A DNA stretch of 64,000 nucleotides, from NCBI GenBank assembly GCA_963677245.1, contig OY781921.1, positions 3,596,001-3,660,000 on the forward strand, in the 5' to 3' direction. Under the pieces are notes generated by a model. It searched no databases, was not told the origin of the DNA, and saw nothing but the letters and a program-made list of their open reading frames with translations. The position numbers and the translations under genes were made by a program. Source of the DNA: Saccharicrinis sp963677245. Its GTDB lineage: Bacteria; Bacteroidota; Bacteroidia; Bacteroidales; Marinilabiliaceae. This document shows, piece by piece, positions 17,110 through 26,463 of this stretch. How positions within the stretch are numbered: the stretch's first letter is position 1; every line of letters starts with the position of its first letter.

Positions 17110-17591
17110 AAATCCAAATAGGTGTAATTAAATTCATTGCTGTTGTCATTAGAAACATCTTCACGATAGTTTTCTTTCCATTCTGAGTAATTAAATTCAG
17201 GAAAGAAAGTGTCTGCATCATTGTAAAACTGATTGATAAGTGTCAGATAAAGTTTATCTGTTTTAGGTAAAAAAGCCTCATAGATAGTAGCTCCACCAAT
17301 AATAAATACTTCTTTTTCATCTTTACAAAGTGCAATTGCTTCTTCCGGGGAACTTACCACCTCAGCACCTTCAATTTTCAACTCTGTATTTCTCGAGATA
17401 ACGATGTTTCGTCTTTTGGGAAGCGGGCCGTTAGGTAAAGATTCAAATGTTTTACGCCCCATAATAATTGGGTGTCCTGTTGTTAAAGCCTTAAATCTTT
17501 TCAGATCGTTGGGGATGTATGCTAATAAATCATTGTTTTGGCCTATTGCATTTAATTTGGCAATGGCTACAATTATCGAAATTTGTGGCAT
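17097..17591 (-). CDS. folA: dihydrofolate reductase
   Basis: A 164-residue DHFR that reduces dihydrofolate to tetrahydrofolate with NADPH. Visible hallmarks are ISIIVAIAKLNAIGQNNDLL at the start, the acidic active-site region IPNDLKRFKALTTGHPIIMG, RKTFESLPNGPLPKRRNIV, and EVFIIGGATIYEAF. It starts 10 bp after the end of thyA in the same direction. The pair is thus an operon linking thymidylate synthesis, which produces dihydrofolate, to its re-reduction. Confidence 0.95.
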   Translation of the reverse strand: MPQISIIVAIAKLNAIGQNNDLLAYIPNDLKRFKALTTGHPIIMGRKTFESLPNGPLPKRRNIVISRNTELKIEGAEVVSSPEEAIALCKDEKEVFIIGGATIYEAFLPKTDKLYLTLINQFYNDADTFFPEFNYSEWKENYREDVSNDNSNEFNYTYLDLERK

Positions 17592-17601
17592 AGGTTACAA
17601 T

Positions 17602-18396
17602 TTAAACGGAAATATCTCCTTTAATATGTGGGTGAGGATCGTAGTTGCTCAATGTAAAGTCCTCATATTTGAAATTATCAATATTTTTTACATCCGGGTT
17701 AATATGCAGGCTGGGAAGATGACGAGTTTCGCGGCTCAGCTGTAGTTTTACCTGCTCAATATGATTATTGTAAATATGTACATCACCAAGTGTATGCACA
17801 AAATCTCCCAATTCAAGACCAGTAACCTGAGCAACCATCATGGTTAATAAAGCATAAGAAGCAATATTAAAAGGAACGCCTAAAAACAAATCCGCACTTC
17901 GTTGATATAATTGACATGATAATTTGCCATCTGCTACATAAAACTGAAATAGAATATGACAAGGAGGTAATTGCATTTCATCTAACTGACCAACATTCCA
18001 GGCACTTACAATATGTCTGCGTGAGTCCGGGTTGTTTTTGATGGATTCAATTACCTGCTTTACCTGATCAATATATTCGCCATGAGCATTGGGCCACGAT
18101 CGCCATTGATATCCATAAATAGGACCCAGTTCACCATCTTCTTTAGCCCACTCATTCCAGATACGCACACCATTATCTTGTAAATATTTTACATTTGTGC
18201 TGCCTTTCAGAAACCAAATGAGTTCGTGAATAATGGATTTAAGATGAAGTTTTTTCGTGGTGATTAAAGGAAAGCCATCTTGCAGATTAAAACGCATTTG
18301 ATGCCCGAATACACTAATAGTTCCAGTTCCCGTTCTGTCCTCTTTAACAGCGCCTTCATCCAACACTCGTTGGCACAATTCAAGATATTGATGCAT
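17602..18396 (-). CDS. thyA: thymidylate synthase
   Basis: A 264-residue ThyA, the same length as the E. coli enzyme, converting dUMP to dTMP with methylene-tetrahydrofolate. The nucleophile Cys is in LPPCHILFQFYV, followed by LSCQLYQRSADLFLGVPFNIASYALL, the dUMP-binding region (shown in two parts: LSCQLYQRSADLF and LGVPFNIASYALL). RTGTGTISVFGHQMRF near the N-terminus and DVHIYNNHIEQ near the C-terminus are also typical. First gene of the thyA-folA pair. Confidence 0.96.
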   Translation of the reverse strand: MHQYLELCQRVLDEGAVKEDRTGTGTISVFGHQMRFNLQDGFPLITTKKLHLKSIIHELIWFLKGSTNVKYLQDNGVRIWNEWAKEDGELGPIYGYQWRSWPNAHGEYIDQVKQVIESIKNNPDSRRHIVSAWNVGQLDEMQLPPCHILFQFYVADGKLSCQLYQRSADLFLGVPFNIASYALLTMMVAQVTGLELGDFVHTLGDVHIYNNHIEQVKLQLSRETRHLPSLHINPDVKNIDNFKYEDFTLSNYDPHPHIKGDISV

Positions 18397-18486
18397 AATT
18401 TTTACTGTATAATTGCAGTGAAAAGTACCGCTTTTTTTAATTCAACACAAAAATAGAAAATTATTTAAGTTTTAATAGATAGAGAA

Positions 18487-19593
18487 TTAGTTGCTTGGTT
18501 TTAAATCCAAAATTGTCATTACAGGATAATGATCGCTGTAATTAACTTTTTTTCGCTCAAAATTAAAGGCATCAAAGCTTTTGTCGAAGAAAATAAAATC
18601 TATCCTAAATGAAGGTAGTTTCCCGTTATAGGTTCCTCCAAAACCACTTCCTGACTCTATGAAAGCATCTTTTAAATCACCTTTTACAGTTCTGTACACA
18701 TAGGAAACCGGGGTGTCGTTAAAGTCGCCACACACAATAGTTGGGTAAGGTGAATTTTCGATGTGTTTACCAATGGTTCTGGCCTGTGTAGCTCTAAGAG
18801 AAAAAGCAACATTCATTTTATTAAAGATGGCTATCGCTCCTTTACGCCTTTCTTCATCAGTTTTAAATTCAACACTATCAATAAAATTATAGTTTTCTTC
18901 CTTGAGTCGAATGGACTCCAAGTGATTGTTAAAAAGCCGAACTTTTTGCCCCTTTACTTCTATATCCGTTTGCATACTAAAATTGGTAGTATTTTTAAAA
19001 TGCAAAGAATTTTTACCAATGATTGGATATTTAGAAAAAGTAGCTAATCCGTACTTTTTTCCTGAGCGTGTTTGTGAACTATATTCCAGATGTTTATACT
19101 TAAATTGTTTAAACTGGGATAGAATATTGTTTTCGGAATAATTACTTCGTTTGTTATCGATATAAAATTCCTGAATACAAAGCACATCCGGATTCTGGTC
19201 TTTAATTAATTGATATATTTTTTGTGGCGTTGTTTTATCTCCTGTCCATAAGTATTTATCAAACATTCTAACATTGTAGGACATTACACTTAAGGGGTTC
19301 TCCAATGATGTTTTGTCTTTGTTCTTTTTTCCGTTTAACTGAAAAACAGCATGCCATTGCGACCAGGTAAAAATTAAAGCAATTAATGAAAATAGTAATC
19401 TTTTTCTTTGTTTTAGAAGCCAGTAAATAGCAAAAAATAAATTTGCCACCCAAATAAATGGAAATCCAAATCCTACAAAAGACAAAAAACTGATATGTTC
19501 AGCGCTAACATGTGCACCAATATATACCAACGTTAATAATACGATGGCAATCAGGTTTAAAATAAAAAGAAAGGTGCGGGCTATTTTTTTCAA
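18487..19593 (-). CDS. membrane-anchored endonuclease/exonuclease/phosphatase family protein
   Basis: A 368-residue protein with two or three N-terminal transmembrane helices (about residues 7-85) and a C-terminal EEP domain. EEP motifs are SYNVRMFD, LCIQEFYID, GDFNDTPVS and, at the end, YSDHYPVM, which together supply the metal-binding and catalytic Asn, Glu, Asp and His residues. The family includes nucleases and phosphodiesterases or phosphatases acting on lipids; here the membrane anchor suggests an envelope substrate. It is 12 bp downstream of a rhomboid gene, and the same arrangement (rhomboid, rhomboid, EEP) is one leftward transcription unit behind mutL. Confidence 0.85.
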   Translation of the reverse strand: MKKIARTFLFILNLIAIVLLTLVYIGAHVSAEHISFLSFVGFGFPFIWVANLFFAIYWLLKQRKRLLFSLIALIFTWSQWHAVFQLNGKKNKDKTSLENPLSVMSYNVRMFDKYLWTGDKTTPQKIYQLIKDQNPDVLCIQEFYIDNKRSNYSENNILSQFKQFKYKHLEYSSQTRSGKKYGLATFSKYPIIGKNSLHFKNTTNFSMQTDIEVKGQKVRLFNNHLESIRLKEENYNFIDSVEFKTDEERRKGAIAIFNKMNVAFSLRATQARTIGKHIENSPYPTIVCGDFNDTPVSYVYRTVKGDLKDAFIESGSGFGGTYNGKLPSFRIDFIFFDKSFDAFNFERKKVNYSDHYPVMTILDLKPSN

Positions 19594-19605
19594 AACAAAA
19601 TGTCG

Positions 19606-20499
19606 TTAATTGTTGCTGGCATTAAACAAGTCGTCTTTTTCCTGTTTGGATAAACTATCGTAACCACTCGTTTTAATTTTGTCTAAAATGCGATCGATGT
19701 CGGCTTGCTTTCTCTTCTTTTGAGCATTGTACTCCATGTCGTTCATTGGGCGCGAAGGACGAGAATGGGTAACTTTCATTTTTGGTCTGGAAGAAAAAGC
19801 ACTGACCAGCCAATCCATAAAACGATTAAAACGAAGGGTAATATCTTTTCCTTTAATTAATCGAGATGCAAAGTATATTCCAAACAATGTTCCGCCAATA
19901 TGAGCCAAGTGTCCTCCAGTGTTGTTAAAGGAGGAAATAGAAATTAAGTCTAACACCAACATACCAATAGCAAGGTATAATATTTTAACCGGACCGATTA
20001 AAATAAGATGAACTTTATAGCTGGGTGAATAACTGGCTGCTGCAAAAATAATAGCCATAACTGATGCAGATGCACCCATCATAATGGCATTATCAGCATA
20101 TAAGTACAAAGCGGGAAAAACATTATAGGATATAATATATAATAGTGCTCCTGATAGACCACCCATAAAATAAACGCCTAGCAATTGGCGTGGATTAAAG
20201 TATTGTAAAAAGATTCTTCCAAACCAAAAAAGGTATAGCATATTAAATAAAATATGGAAGAAATCGTAGTGTAAGAACATATAGGTAAATATGCTCCATG
20301 GTCTGAATAAAAGAGATGTTGGATCAGCAGGTACACTTAACCATGATTTGATTAACTCAACAATATATGGAAGCTGCATAAATTTAAGCAGTATATCCAA
20401 TATCAGCATTACTAAAAAAACACCTAAATTGATATAAATGAGTCGGGTTAAAACGCCTCCGTTTTTAAATGAATCCCTTATTTCATCTGCAATAGCCAT
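19606..20499 (-). CDS. rhomboid family intramembrane serine protease
   Basis: A 297-residue six-helix rhomboid that cuts transmembrane substrates within the bilayer. The catalytic Ser is in GASASVMAI and the catalytic His in GGHLAHIGGTLFG; the oxyanion-loop region HYDFFHILFNMLYLFWFG is intact. A cytoplasmic C-terminal tail of about 70 residues is rich in basic residues (RPKMKVTHSRPSRP, KKRKQADIDRILDKIK) and ends with a helix that other rhomboids lack. It is followed 12 bp later by the EEP gene and preceded by a second rhomboid gene 39 bp upstream. Confidence 0.9.
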   Translation of the reverse strand: MAIADEIRDSFKNGGVLTRLIYINLGVFLVMLILDILLKFMQLPYIVELIKSWLSVPADPTSLLFRPWSIFTYMFLHYDFFHILFNMLYLFWFGRIFLQYFNPRQLLGVYFMGGLSGALLYIISYNVFPALYLYADNAIMMGASASVMAIIFAAASYSPSYKVHLILIGPVKILYLAIGMLVLDLISISSFNNTGGHLAHIGGTLFGIYFASRLIKGKDITLRFNRFMDWLVSAFSSRPKMKVTHSRPSRPMNDMEYNAQKKRKQADIDRILDKIKTSGYDSLSKQEKDDLFNASNN

Positions 20500-20538
20500 A
20501 GTTTATTTATTTTGCTAACACCAATATATCAAAAAGTT

Positions 20539-21300
20539 TTAAAACTGTTTTCTTCGCCAGTATTTAATTAATATAAAACCAAACAACATCCCGCCCAGAT
20601 GAGCCAGATGAGCCACATTGTCGCCAGGATTATTGGCCATCATCATATATAATTCCAGTGCTCCATATCCTATCACAAAATATTTTGCTTTAACCGGAAC
20701 AATCATATATAAATAGATTTGCTCGTTGGGGAATAACATACCAAAAGCTAACAATAAACCAAATACTGCACCTGAGGCACCAACGACTGGAATATTTAAT
20801 AAGCGAAGAATATCAATTACAGAAGATAAATGTTTTTTTACTAAATCTGTTTCCTGCATTTTAATTCCATAAGTATAGATATCAGAAACAATTTCCGCAG
20901 GCAGAGATGAAGACAGCATTTTTACTCTAATAAATGCAACTAATACATATAATAAACCAGCACCAATTCCAGTGAACAAGTAATAAAAAAGAAATTTCTG
21001 AGGTCCCCAAACTCTTTCCAATATGCGACCAAACATAAATAAGGCAAACATATTAAAAAACACATGAGTAAAGTTCGCATGCATAAACATATAGGTTATA
21101 TACTGGAAGAATTTAAAGTGTTCACTTCCTGGTGTATATAAACCCATGATGTCGTTTAAGTCAAATCGGGTAAAACCAATTCCTGGTATGTTCACTCCTC
21201 TTGAAAAAACATACATGGCAAAAAAGGCCAGACCATTAATGATAAGCAGATTTTTTACTACTGGTGATATATTTCTAAAGAATGATCCTTGTTGATACAT
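20539..21300 (-). CDS. rhomboid family intramembrane serine protease
   Basis: A second, distinct rhomboid of 253 residues. The catalytic Ser lies in VVGASGAVFGLLLAFG and the His in NVAHLAHLGGMLFGF; the conserved HANFTHVFFNMFALFMFG loop is present. An insertion of about 40 residues between helices (LSSSLPAEIVSDIYTYG) is predicted to be extramembrane. Both proteases of the pair keep their active sites, so they are likely to cut different substrates. It sits 87 bp downstream of mutL in the same direction. Confidence 0.9.
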   Translation of the reverse strand: MYQQGSFFRNISPVVKNLLIINGLAFFAMYVFSRGVNIPGIGFTRFDLNDIMGLYTPGSEHFKFFQYITYMFMHANFTHVFFNMFALFMFGRILERVWGPQKFLFYYLFTGIGAGLLYVLVAFIRVKMLSSSLPAEIVSDIYTYGIKMQETDLVKKHLSSVIDILRLLNIPVVGASGAVFGLLLAFGMLFPNEQIYLYMIVPVKAKYFVIGYGALELYMMMANNPGDNVAHLAHLGGMLFGFILIKYWRRKQF

Positions 21301-21387
21301 ATTATTTTCTATTTTGATTCAAAAGGTTAACAAGCATTAAGCCAAAATGATTAATGTGTGTTTTATTCAATTCTTAATGTCAGAATG

Positions 21388-23298
21388 TCACTTAAAACGC
21401 ATTTCAATCTCATCGTTTGACAAAATGGAAACGATTGATTTGCCATCGGGTGAAAAATTAGGAACTTGACAAGCGAATAATTGCCCGACTAATTCATCCA
21501 TTTCTTCATGTGTTAAAACCTGACCCGATTTAATAGATGATTGTCTGGCCATAGATTTGGCAATGCGTTCTTTTAAATCGACTTCAAGATTCACTTCACC
21601 GCTTTTATAGGCTTCAACAATTTCGTCAAGTAACAAACGAGGATTCATTTTTTCCATGTTAACCGGCATTCCTTTTACTTCAAAAATCTGATCATCAACC
21701 TGATTTAAGTCAAGTCCAAATAGTTGTAGTTCAGGCGATAACTCTTTAACAACGTGCGCATCTTCCTGATTAAACTCCAGTTGTTCAGGAAACAAGCTTT
21801 GTTGCGTCATACTTTGGCTCGAAGTAATGGATTTCATCAATCGTTCAAACAAAATTCTTTCGTGTGCTCTTTTCTGATCAACCATCATTAAGCCTGATTT
21901 ACCAGAAGTTAGAATGTACTTATTCTTAAATTGAAAATAAGATGATCCAATATTGCTCTCCGAAGCATTCATGCTTGTAGAAGGAATAGTTTGTTGTTCC
22001 GGTTGAGAGGGTATGTCCCAGTTACTTGTAGTAACGGTTTTAGCTTCTTCTTGCTCAAAAGGCATTTGACCTTTGTCAGACTCAAAATCGTTGTATAGTT
22101 GTTCCCATCCTTTGGGCGTTGGAGAACTGCTTTTACCCGAGTAACTTCCACTTGAGGAAGAGGAACCTGAAGAACTATGCGATTTTTGTGTTTCGAAAGG
22201 ATTAAAGAAAGGATTTACTTCAATCTCCGGTTCTTCTTTTTCTGTTTCTTTATCGCTAAGAGGTATGTTTAACATATCGGCTGTATCAAAATCGATACTA
22301 GGGATCATATTATGTTTTCCCAGACTTTCTTTAATAGTCGCATTTAATATATGCCATATAGCTCTTTCATCCTCAAATTTAATTTCGGTTTTAGTAGGAT
22401 GAATATTAATATCTATAATTTTAGGATCAACTTCGAAATATAAAAAATAAGCCGGATATGTATTTGGAGGAATCAGGTTATCATAAGCCTGCATAATGGC
22501 TTTATGCAGATATGGATGACGCATGTAACGCTGGTTAACAAAAAAGAACTGATCTCCTGACGTTTTCCTGGCCGATTCCGGCTTTCCTATAAAACCATGA
22601 ATTTTTACGAGCGTTGTATTGGTTTCAACCGGTACCAGTTGATTGTTCATGGACTTACCAACCATATTTATAATTCGCTGACGCAAAGATGATACCGGTA
22701 GTTGGAAAAGTGCCATGTCATTGTTGTGAAGGCTTAAATTGATATCAGCATTGGCTAATGCAATCCGTTGAAATTCGTTAATGATGTGACGAAGTTCAGT
22801 ACTGTCCTTTTTTAAAAATTTTCTTCGAGCCGGAACATTATAAAAAAGGTTTCGAATAATAAAATTACTTCCATCAGGACAACTAACCACTTCTTGTTTT
22901 TCTATTTGCGAACCAGCTATTACAAGTTGTGTGCCGAGTTCGTCACCATGCTTTTTTGTTTTTAGTTCTGTTTGCGCAACCGCAGCTATAGAAGCTAAGG
23001 CTTCTCCGCGAAAACCCATGGTTCGAATGGCAAATAAATCGTTTACATTTTGGATTTTTGAGGTGGCATGTCGTTCAAAAGCCATACGGGCATCAGTGGC
23101 TGACATTCCACAACCATTATCAATAACCTGAACCAGGGTTCGACCTGCATCTTTAATAATTACTTTAATATCGGTACTTCCGGCATCTATGGCATTTTCA
23201 ACTAATTCTTTTACCATAGAACCAGGGCGTTGAATAACCTCTCCTGCTGCAATTTGGTTTGCTACTGAATCGGGTAATAACTGTATGATATCTGACAT
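21388..23298 (-). CDS. mutL: DNA mismatch repair protein MutL
   Basis: A 636-residue MutL that couples mismatch recognition by MutS to strand removal. The N-terminal GHKL ATPase (about 1-330) carries VENAIDAG, IDNGCGM and GFRGEALASIAAV. A Ser-rich, low-complexity linker (about 350-450) joins it to the C-terminal dimerisation domain. The latent-endonuclease motif, usually DQHA-x2-E-x4-E, here reads DQKRAHERILFE at residues 474-485, with Lys476 in place of His. The zinc-site CPHGRP is replaced by SPDGKS. Endonuclease activity is therefore uncertain. First of a leftward group with the rhomboids and EEP gene. Confidence 0.95.
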   Translation of the reverse strand: MSDIIQLLPDSVANQIAAGEVIQRPGSMVKELVENAIDAGSTDIKVIIKDAGRTLVQVIDNGCGMSATDARMAFERHATSKIQNVNDLFAIRTMGFRGEALASIAAVAQTELKTKKHGDELGTQLVIAGSQIEKQEVVSCPDGSNFIIRNLFYNVPARRKFLKKDSTELRHIINEFQRIALANADINLSLHNNDMALFQLPVSSLRQRIINMVGKSMNNQLVPVETNTTLVKIHGFIGKPESARKTSGDQFFFVNQRYMRHPYLHKAIMQAYDNLIPPNTYPAYFLYFEVDPKIIDINIHPTKTEIKFEDERAIWHILNATIKESLGKHNMIPSIDFDTADMLNIPLSDKETEKEEPEIEVNPFFNPFETQKSHSSSGSSSSSGSYSGKSSSPTPKGWEQLYNDFESDKGQMPFEQEEAKTVTTSNWDIPSQPEQQTIPSTSMNASESNIGSSYFQFKNKYILTSGKSGLMMVDQKRAHERILFERLMKSITSSQSMTQQSLFPEQLEFNQEDAHVVKELSPELQLFGLDLNQVDDQIFEVKGMPVNMEKMNPRLLLDEIVEAYKSGEVNLEVDLKERIAKSMARQSSIKSGQVLTHEEMDELVGQLFACQVPNFSPDGKSIVSILSNDEIEMRFK

Positions 23299-23321
23299 AA
23301 ACGAAGTTGACTATAAAAAAC

Positions 23322-23346
23322 AAAACATCTGTAAGTCAGATGTTTT
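23322..23346 (-). terminator. rho-independent terminator after the small conserved membrane protein
   Basis: A perfect 10-bp stem (AAAACATCTG with CAGATGTTTT) with a 5-nt loop. On the minus strand it is followed by a T-rich run. It lies between the gene at 23385 and mutL, so it should separate mutL from the upstream transcript. Confidence 0.65.
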
Positions 23347-23384
23347 TGTATATAATGGTGATAATTAAAGTTTTTGCAAAATGA

Positions 23385-23705
23385 CTACATATATTTTAAA
23401 ATCCATTCGGTGCTGGACAAAAATAAATAGTAGAATAGAATAAATAATCCGATTAAAATAATGGCAAGACGTAGATTTGAACGTTTCTTTTCTTTTCTGG
23501 CTACATCAAAATTACCATGAATTTTTCGTCGCATTTTACCTTTGATTCTCTCCTCTGTACTTCGGTTATCTTCTTCAAGCTCTAACCCAAGTTCCTCTTT
23601 AACCCTTCTGGCTCTTTCATCGCGTTCTTCTTTTGCCTCATCGTAATATATCGGTGTATGGCTAAAAGTCCGATGTCTTGCTGTTTTAATAAAGGTAAAT
23701 CTCAT
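23385..23705 (-). CDS. conserved hypothetical small membrane protein
   Basis: A 106-residue protein with a highly charged cytoplasmic N-terminal region (residues 1-75; DEAKEERDERARRVKEEL, then RKIHGNFD) and one C-terminal transmembrane helix (LAIILIGLFILFYYLFL). The opening MRFTFIKTARHRTFSHTPIYYD resembles a family I recall as conserved next to mutL in Bacteroidota, but I know of no function. It is separated from mutL by a terminator hairpin. Confidence 0.7.
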   Translation of the reverse strand: MRFTFIKTARHRTFSHTPIYYDEAKEERDERARRVKEELGLELEEDNRSTEERIKGKMRRKIHGNFDVARKEKKRSNLRLAIILIGLFILFYYLFLSSTEWILKYM

Positions 23706-23938
23706 AACTAAAATCTTGTGTCAATAATGGGTTTGCAACAAACCTTGTTCCATATTGTATGGAATCAACATACAAAGATACAAGTAAAAATTCACTATTG
23801 GAATTATAGAAATTTTAATTTGATTGAATGACGATAATAGGTTGTTCGGAATTTTGCTTATGAGCAGTATAACAAGATTTTATAAATTTGAGATTTGACT
23901 TGAGAAGTTCTTTAATCAGTTAAACCAAGAGTAACTTA

Positions 23939-24319
23939 TTAATTAGTCCAAAACGAAATATCGATGTATGCTCCATATAATAATATGTCATCGTCTTCAA
24001 TATCGGAACGTAAGCGACCTTTGATTTGAATGGTACGAATCTGGTTAAATTTATCAACCAATCTTACCTGAATTAACTGAGATGTATCTCCATTTATCCA
24101 ATTGTCAAATCCTGTAGTAAATTTAGCAACATCCACACCTAAAATAAGTGATTTAAACTTAGTGAAAGAACAATCAATACATGATTCAAAACCTAACACG
24201 TTTTTAATTCCTTCCGATAATCGAAGGGAATCATCTTTTACATTATAAATCCAATATCCAACGGCTCCTTCCGTACCCGGAGCCTCACTGTACTTTTCCA
24301 AATCTGAGAGTTCAGGCAT
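23939..24319 (-). CDS. small PAS-like sensory protein
   Basis: A 126-residue stand-alone protein that looks like a divergent PAS domain: YWIYNVKDDSLRLSEGIKNVLGF matches the start of the PAS_3 fold, and the end RTIQIKGRLRSD-x(8)-YGAYIDISF matches its last two strands. It has no kinase, methyltransferase or DNA-binding part. It starts 45 bp downstream of cheA and is the last gene of the cheW-MCP-cheA operon, so it may modulate the chemosensory kinase. An acidic Cys pair (SCIDCSF) could bind metal or react with redox signals. The PAS assignment is moderate. Confidence 0.65.
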   Translation of the reverse strand: MPELSDLEKYSEAPGTEGAVGYWIYNVKDDSLRLSEGIKNVLGFESCIDCSFTKFKSLILGVDVAKFTTGFDNWINGDTSQLIQVRLVDKFNQIRTIQIKGRLRSDIEDDDILLYGAYIDISFWTN

Positions 24320-24364
24320 TAATTTAATCTGTTTTCACACAATTGATAATGAAGCAATATACAA

Positions 24365-26377
24365 TTAAACTTTGTAATATGCTTGGTGCTTAAATGAATT
24401 TGTATCTAACAAAAAGGCTACTTCTCCATTTCCTAAAACGCTTGCAGCAGAAATTTCTTTGTGACTTTTAACTAACTCTCCCATTGGTTTTAGGACTGCC
24501 TGATGTTGTCCAACAATTTCGTCTGCAAATATAGCAAAGCGATCATTATTTTTTCGTACTACAATCATTTTGGCCATTTTATTTGTTTCTCCGTTCAATT
24601 CAAATTGTTGTCGAAGAGAAACAAATGGAATCAATTCTTTTTCGAAATCTATAGTTCCATGTCGTAATCGATGGTTTACATCAGTATATTGTTTTTGCGA
24701 ACAAACCTCAACATCAGATAATGGAATTAAGAATTTCATTTTACTTGAACGAACTAATAAGGTATCTAAAATAGCGATGGACTGCTGAAGTTTGATGGTA
24801 AATGATGAGCCTTGACCTGGTGTACTGTTTATTTCTAGTTCACCTCTCATTTCTGCAATTTTTTGTCTAACCACATCCATACCAACACCTCTTCCGGACA
24901 ATGAAGTAACACCATTGGCTGTTGAAAAGCCAGGTTTGCAAATAAGTGAATAAATATCCTTGTCACTTAAGTTATTACCATCGGTGATAATACCTTTTTC
25001 AATGGCTTTAGCAATTATTTTTTGTTTGTCCAACCCTTTACCATCGTCAGAAATCTCGATAAAGATATTATTTCCTGAATTACTGGCTTTAAGGCGGATT
25101 GTACCTTTAGCATCTTTACCTGATGCAATTCTGTCTTCTGGTGTTTCTATACCGTGATCTAATGAATTACGAAGCATATGCACCAGTGGTTCAGCAATCA
25201 TATCAATAGAACTTTTATCGAGTTCTGTTTCCATTCCATCAGTTACAAACTCTACTTCTTTATCCAAACTTTTAGAAACATCTCTAACCAATCGGCTAAA
25301 TTTAGGTATCATATCTCGTATTGGAATAAGTCTGATGTCTAGGGCGTTATTCCTAAATAATTTAGAGAGGCGATCTAGTTTTTCTATCTGAGGTCTGATG
25401 ACTTCCAAACCTTTCTCTGTAGAACTCAGATTAAGTTGAGAAGAAGTTGTAATGAGCTCACTAACCAAATACATTAAGTAGTCCAATTTTTCTGAATCAA
25501 CAGAAACCCGATTCATGTTTTGTTTGATTGAAGCAATCAGAGAATCCGGATTGTTAACCTTAGACTCAGAAGTACTTACCTTGGGAGTTATAGGTGCTGT
25601 TTGTTGATGTGTTTGAGCATTTAAATGTAACTCTTCTTGATGTAAAAGCTCCTGTTGGTTCTGATCCATCTCATCCTTATTGAAGATATCAAAGTCTGCC
25701 ACTTTACGAATAATGCAGTATTCATAAACGAACATCAAGGCATCTTCAATATCCAAATCGTTAAATGATCCAACAATAAAAATACTCCACCTTTCTTCTT
25801 CTTCCGCTTCAACAGGAAGTGCATTGATGGATTTAATTTCACCTATTTCAGCTAAATCTTTAATGGCATAAAAAACGTTGATTCTTCTGTCAACAACACT
25901 TTGGTGAGTATGTAAAATTACATTGTAAGTAACCGTTTTATCTTCAGTATTAGGAGTTGGTTTAAGGCTAGGTTTTGAATTGTTTGATTTTAATGCATAT
26001 GTGTTGCACCAGTTTATAAGTTCTTTTTGTCGGTTTAATAATTCCGGGTCGGTAATTTTTTCTTCCTTTAATAAAGCAAAAAGATGATCAACAATAACAA
26101 GGGTTGTATCCAATACATCTTTGTTTACTTCAAGAGCACCATTTCGAATCAAATCATAAATATTTTCAACGTGGTGTGTAAGATTACTCATTTCGTCATA
26201 ACCATACATTCCACTCACTCCTTTAATGGTATGCATTACTCTAAATACCTCTTGGATAATATCCAGATCGGTTGGATTTTTTTCCAATTTTAGAATAATC
26301 ATTTCCATGGAATTAAGCAGGTTGGTTGCCTCCTCAATAAAAAGATGTTTGAATTTTGAAATATCGTTGACGTCCAT
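24365..26377 (-). CDS. cheA: chemotaxis-type histidine kinase CheA
   Basis: A 670-residue CheA. The P1 phosphotransfer domain (1-110) has the phosphorylatable His49 in VMHTIKGVSGMYG. A P2-like region lies at about 145-230, a linker rich in Gln and His to about 280, then the P3 dimerisation helices. The P4 ATPase has HMLRNSLDHGIETPE, DDGKGLD and GRGVGMDVVRQ. The P5 CheW-like domain is at the C-terminus. All catalytic motifs are intact. It follows the MCP gene with a terminator-like hairpin in between, and precedes a small PAS protein. CheY, CheB and CheR are not encoded in this window. Confidence 0.95.
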   Translation of the reverse strand: MDVNDISKFKHLFIEEATNLLNSMEMIILKLEKNPTDLDIIQEVFRVMHTIKGVSGMYGYDEMSNLTHHVENIYDLIRNGALEVNKDVLDTTLVIVDHLFALLKEEKITDPELLNRQKELINWCNTYALKSNNSKPSLKPTPNTEDKTVTYNVILHTHQSVVDRRINVFYAIKDLAEIGEIKSINALPVEAEEEERWSIFIVGSFNDLDIEDALMFVYEYCIIRKVADFDIFNKDEMDQNQQELLHQEELHLNAQTHQQTAPITPKVSTSESKVNNPDSLIASIKQNMNRVSVDSEKLDYLMYLVSELITTSSQLNLSSTEKGLEVIRPQIEKLDRLSKLFRNNALDIRLIPIRDMIPKFSRLVRDVSKSLDKEVEFVTDGMETELDKSSIDMIAEPLVHMLRNSLDHGIETPEDRIASGKDAKGTIRLKASNSGNNIFIEISDDGKGLDKQKIIAKAIEKGIITDGNNLSDKDIYSLICKPGFSTANGVTSLSGRGVGMDVVRQKIAEMRGELEINSTPGQGSSFTIKLQQSIAILDTLLVRSSKMKFLIPLSDVEVCSQKQYTDVNHRLRHGTIDFEKELIPFVSLRQQFELNGETNKMAKMIVVRKNNDRFAIFADEIVGQHQAVLKPMGELVKSHKEISAASVLGNGEVAFLLDTNSFKHQAYYKV

Positions 26378-26419
26378 GTTAATGTAATTTGTCTTTTTGA
26401 ATAATCTTTACTGGTTAAA

Positions 26420-26444
26420 AGAAAGGCCTTAATTAGGCCTTTCT
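26420..26444 (-). terminator. hairpin between MCP gene and cheA
   Basis: AGAAAGGCC pairs perfectly with GGCCTTTCT across a 7-nt loop, followed on the minus strand by TTTT. It lies in the 86-bp gap after the MCP stop and could lower transcription of cheA relative to cheW and the MCP, or end a shorter transcript. Confidence 0.6.
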
Positions 26445-26463
26445 AATCTTTCTTGGTTGTATT

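Noticed and set aside
17404..17745. 113-residue ORF opposite folA and thyA
   Set aside because: It runs antisense across two well-supported genes with strong motifs and is an artefact.
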